From Syntrophaceae bacterium CG2_30_49_12 (GTDB lineage Bacteria > Desulfobacterota > Syntrophia > Syntrophales > CG2-30-49-12): DNA of 6,775 nt. The notes under the pieces are model-generated. The model searched no databases. It saw only the letters and a list, made by a program, of their open reading frames with translations, and was not told the origin of the DNA. Below, in pieces: positions 4,428 through 6,775 of this stretch. A program made the position numbers and the translations under genes. Numbering within the stretch: the first letter of the stretch is position 1; every line of letters starts with the position of its first letter. Location of the stretch: the NCBI GenBank assembly GCA_001873675.1, contig MNZP01000030.1:1-6775 (forward strand), given 5' to 3'.

Positions 4428-6368
4428 ATGGAAGAAAATAAAAAAAGCATTCTTGAAAGGGTCAATTCCCCCGAGGATATCAGGGAACTTGATCTTAAGG
4501 CGCTAAATATGCTGGCCCAGGAGATAAGAAATAAGATTATCGAGACCACATCCAGAAACGGCGGTCATCTCGCCTCATCTCTGGGCAGTGTGGAATTGAC
4601 CCTTGCGCTCCACTATGTCTTTGATACTCCAAAGGACAAACTCATCTGGGACGTGGGGCACCAGGCCTATACCCACAAGATCATTACCGGGCGAAAAGAC
4701 CTGTTTGATACCCTTCGCCAGAGGGGGGGAATCAGCGGTTTCCCCAGGAGGGAGGAGAGCCCCTATGATGTTTTCAATACAGGGCACAGTGGCACATCCA
4801 TCTCGGCTGCGGCCGGCATTGCAGAAGCGAGACGTCTGAAAGGTGAAGACTTTAAGGTAGTTGCCGTCATCGGTGACGGCTCCATGGCGGCCGGTATGGC
4901 GTTTGAGGCTCTCAACTGGGCGGGAGACCGCAACGAGGACCTGATCATTATCCTGAATGACAATGAGATGAGTATCTCACCCAATGTCGGGGCTATGTCC
5001 TCTTATCTGAACCGTATTATGACCGGTCAGAGGGTTACCAAATTAAAGATGGAGATCAAGAACTTCATGAAATCCATCCCTCAGATTGGTGAACAGATGT
5101 TGAAATTCACGAAAAAGATCGAGGAATCAATGAAGACCTTTGTTGTGCCGGGCGCCCTGTTTGAAGAACTGGGATTTACCTATGTAGGCCCCCTTCAGGG
5201 ACACCGCCTGGATCATCTCATTAAAAACCTGGAAAACGTGAGGAAACTCCAAGGGCCGGCGCTTGTCCATCTGCTCACCAGGAAGGGGAAAGGCTATAGC
5301 TTTGCCGAAGAGGATCCTTTACGGTTTCACGGGATAGGGCCTTTTCGGATTGATACGGGTGAAACCGTTACCGAAGGAGCTATTCCCCCATCTTATACGA
5401 AAATATTCGGCAGGACAATCGTAAAGCTGGCCCATGACAATTCCCGCATTGTAGCGATAACGGCTGCCATGTGTGGGGGGACGGGACTCGATCAGTTTGT
5501 CAGGGAGTTCCCGGAGCGGTTTTATGATGTGGGTATCGCCGAACAGCATGGAGTGACCTTTGCTGCCGGTCTGGCCACGGAAGGGCTGATCCCGGTGGTG
5601 GCCATCTATTCGACCTTTATGCAGAGGGCTTACGATCAAATTCTCCACGATGTCTGTCTTCAGAAATTGCCGGTTGTCCTTGCCCTCGATCGTGGAGGGC
5701 TTGTGGGGGAAGACGGTCCCAGCCATCATGGAGTGTTTGACTTCGCCTATCTGCGCTCTATGCCGAATATCGTTGTGATGGCCCCGAAGGATGAAAACGA
5801 ACTCCAGCATATGCTAAAAACAGCGGTGGAGTGTGGATTGCCCATTTCTGTGAGATATCCGAGAGGAAAGGGGGTGGGTGTACCCCTCGATGACATACCG
5901 GTTTCTCTTGAAATCGGGAAAGGTGAGATTGCGTTCGGAGAAAGGGGGGCCGATCTGGCCATATTTGCCATCGGGTCTACCGTTCATCCTGCGATGGCGG
6001 CTGCCGGAAAACTCCGCCAGGAAGGTATCAGCGCCATGGTCATCAACGCCCGCTTTGTAAAGCCCATTGATGGTGACCTTCTCTGCGAGGTGGCGGCATC
6101 CCTGAAGAAAATCATTACCGTGGAAGAAAATGTCCTCATGGGGGGGTTCGGGAGTGCCGTCCTCGAATTGTTTGAGGAAAAAGGAGTTCACGGAATCACG
6201 GTAAAAAGGCTTGGTATCCGGGACGAATTTGTGGAACATGCCACGCAGGCGGAGTTGAGAAGGATGTACGGTATTGATGAAGATGGTATCATCGCGGCTG
6301 CCCGAAGTATGATTGCCGAATATGGATGTAAAAAACACCAGAGAAAGATTAGACAAGTTGCTGGTTGA
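4428..6368 (+). CDS. dxs: 1-deoxy-D-xylulose-5-phosphate synthase
   Basis: This thiamine-diphosphate enzyme condenses pyruvate and glyceraldehyde 3-phosphate, releasing CO2, to give DXP. That is the entry and flux-controlling step of the MEP isoprenoid pathway, and DXP also feeds thiamine and pyridoxal synthesis. The transketolase-like domains are in order. In the N-terminal domain, GGHLASSLG (45-53) carries the catalytic His47, with WDVGHQAYTHKI at 74-85. The cofactor motif runs from GDGSMAAGMAFEALN (149-163) to NDNEMSIS (177-184). The pyrimidine-binding domain shows YDVGIAEQHG (366-375) with Glu372, YSTFMQRAYDQ (394-404) and EDGPSHHG (428-435). A C-terminal domain follows (about 500-630). 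At 646 residues it is slightly longer than E. coli Dxs (620), mostly at the basic C-terminal tail. The ATG at 4428 is chosen because an upstream in-frame TTG lies within the palindromic repeat and adds unrelated residues. The end overlaps tlyA by 47 nt. Confidence 0.97.
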   Translation: MEENKKSILERVNSPEDIRELDLKALNMLAQEIRNKIIETTSRNGGHLASSLGSVELTLALHYVFDTPKDKLIWDVGHQAYTHKIITGRKDLFDTLRQRGGISGFPRREESPYDVFNTGHSGTSISAAAGIAEARRLKGEDFKVVAVIGDGSMAAGMAFEALNWAGDRNEDLIIILNDNEMSISPNVGAMSSYLNRIMTGQRVTKLKMEIKNFMKSIPQIGEQMLKFTKKIEESMKTFVVPGALFEELGFTYVGPLQGHRLDHLIKNLENVRKLQGPALVHLLTRKGKGYSFAEEDPLRFHGIGPFRIDTGETVTEGAIPPSYTKIFGRTIVKLAHDNSRIVAITAAMCGGTGLDQFVREFPERFYDVGIAEQHGVTFAAGLATEGLIPVVAIYSTFMQRAYDQILHDVCLQKLPVVLALDRGGLVGEDGPSHHGVFDFAYLRSMPNIVVMAPKDENELQHMLKTAVECGLPISVRYPRGKGVGVPLDDIPVSLEIGKGEIAFGERGADLAIFAIGSTVHPAMAAAGKLRQEGISAMVINARFVKPIDGDLLCEVAASLKKIITVEENVLMGGFGSAVLELFEEKGVHGITVKRLGIRDEFVEHATQAELRRMYGIDEDGIIAAARSMIAEYGCKKHQRKIRQVAG

Positions 6369-6775
6369 CAGGGGTCTCTCCATGACACGGGAGCGGGCAA
6401 GGGCGCTCATCATGTCCGGGGCTGTGATCGTTGGGGATTGTCTGGTGGATAAGCCGGGCGTACTTGTGCCCCGGGACGGAGAAGTCAGGATCAGGGGCGA
6501 CGATAACCCCTATGTGAGCAGGGGAGGGTTGAAACTTAAAGGGGCTCTCCTGACGTTCGGCATCTGTGTAAAAGGTCTCGTTGTCCTCGATGTGGGCGCC
6601 TCCACGGGCGGTTTTACCGACTGCCTCCTCCAGGAAGGGGCAGGAAAGGTCTATGCCCTTGATTGCGGTTACGGTCAACTGGCGTGGAAACTGAGGCAGG
6701 ACCAAAGGGTAACCGTTATAGAACGGACAAACATCCGCTACTTCGATGGTGACGGCATTCATGATGGGATAGATA
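6322..6775 (+). CDS. tlyA: TlyA family rRNA 2'-O-methyltransferase (hemolysin A homologue), 3' end outside window
   Basis: The first 151 residues are present; the family is usually about 250-270 residues, so over half is here. An N-terminal S4 RNA-binding domain (about 6-60) reads RERLDKLLVDRGLSMTRERA (7-26) and then IMSGAVIVG. YVSRGGLKL (64-72) contains Lys71, which probably matches the first Lys of the KDKE catalytic set. The FtsJ-like SAM-binding motif LVVLDVGASTGGFTDCLL (86-103), then VYALDCGYGQLAWKLR (110-125) and IERTNIRY (133-140), follow. In Mycobacterium TlyA methylates ribose in 16S and 23S rRNA and gives capreomycin sensitivity; the homologue here probably modifies rRNA, but the site cannot be read from sequence. 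ATG 6322 is needed for a complete S4 domain. It lacks a clear Shine-Dalgarno and lies 47 nt inside dxs, so translation probably depends on ribosomes from dxs. Confidence 0.93.
   Translation, partial: MDVKNTRERLDKLLVDRGLSMTRERARALIMSGAVIVGDCLVDKPGVLVPRDGEVRIRGDDNPYVSRGGLKLKGALLTFGICVKGLVVLDVGASTGGFTDCLLQEGAGKVYALDCGYGQLAWKLRQDQRVTVIERTNIRYFDGDGIHDGID

Noticed and set aside
5319..5810. 163-residue minus-strand open frame opposite dxs
   Set aside because: Antisense shadow of the conserved Dxs catalytic region; no motif or ribosome site was noted.
5814..6413. 199-residue minus-strand open frame opposite dxs and tlyA
   Set aside because: It lies opposite two clearly identified genes, has no family resemblance, and is a by-product of their codon use.

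Overview
The window most likely comes from a Desulfobacterota (former Deltaproteobacteria) chromosome, perhaps a Syntrophales-like anaerobe, with GC a little above half in the genes. This placement is inference from the gene order and from the protein flavour of the xseA-xseB-ispA-dxs-tlyA block. The same order is also known in Bacillus (yqiB-yqiC-yqiD-dxs-yqxC), so order alone does not fix the phylum.

Left part (1-1672): a decaying accessory or defence module. Two pieces of a type I restriction specificity gene (hsdS) flank a 184-bp inverted-repeat element at 93-276. The element is bounded by an 8-bp direct repeat, and removing it together with one repeat copy restores an HsdS reading frame across the junction. 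A second lesion near 302-312 shifts the frame and appears to have removed the stretch between the recognition domain and the C-terminal helix. The hsdS stop overlaps the start of a UPF0158-family gene (ATGA), whose stop overlaps the start of radC (ATGA), so the three look like one former operon. radC is split by a one-base phase change at 1301-1307, at a sequence that is also a -1 slippery heptamer in the correct frame.

Right part (1762-6775): a tightly packed, intact housekeeping operon. xseA and xseB encode both subunits of exonuclease VII. ispA (farnesyl diphosphate synthase) and dxs (first enzyme of the MEP pathway) supply isoprenoids. tlyA, a predicted rRNA ribose methyltransferase, runs off the right edge. 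Genes overlap by 20, 4 and 47 nt. The exception is the ispA-dxs gap (146 nt), which holds a second, unrelated palindromic repeat (4320-4395).

The 89-nt gap 1673-1761 separates the two parts; I see no convincing promoter or terminator there. I found no rRNA, tRNA or CRISPR array. No wholly new system is evident. The points most worth checking are the element with its target-site duplication, the hsdS-UPF0158-radC coupling, and the radC phase change.
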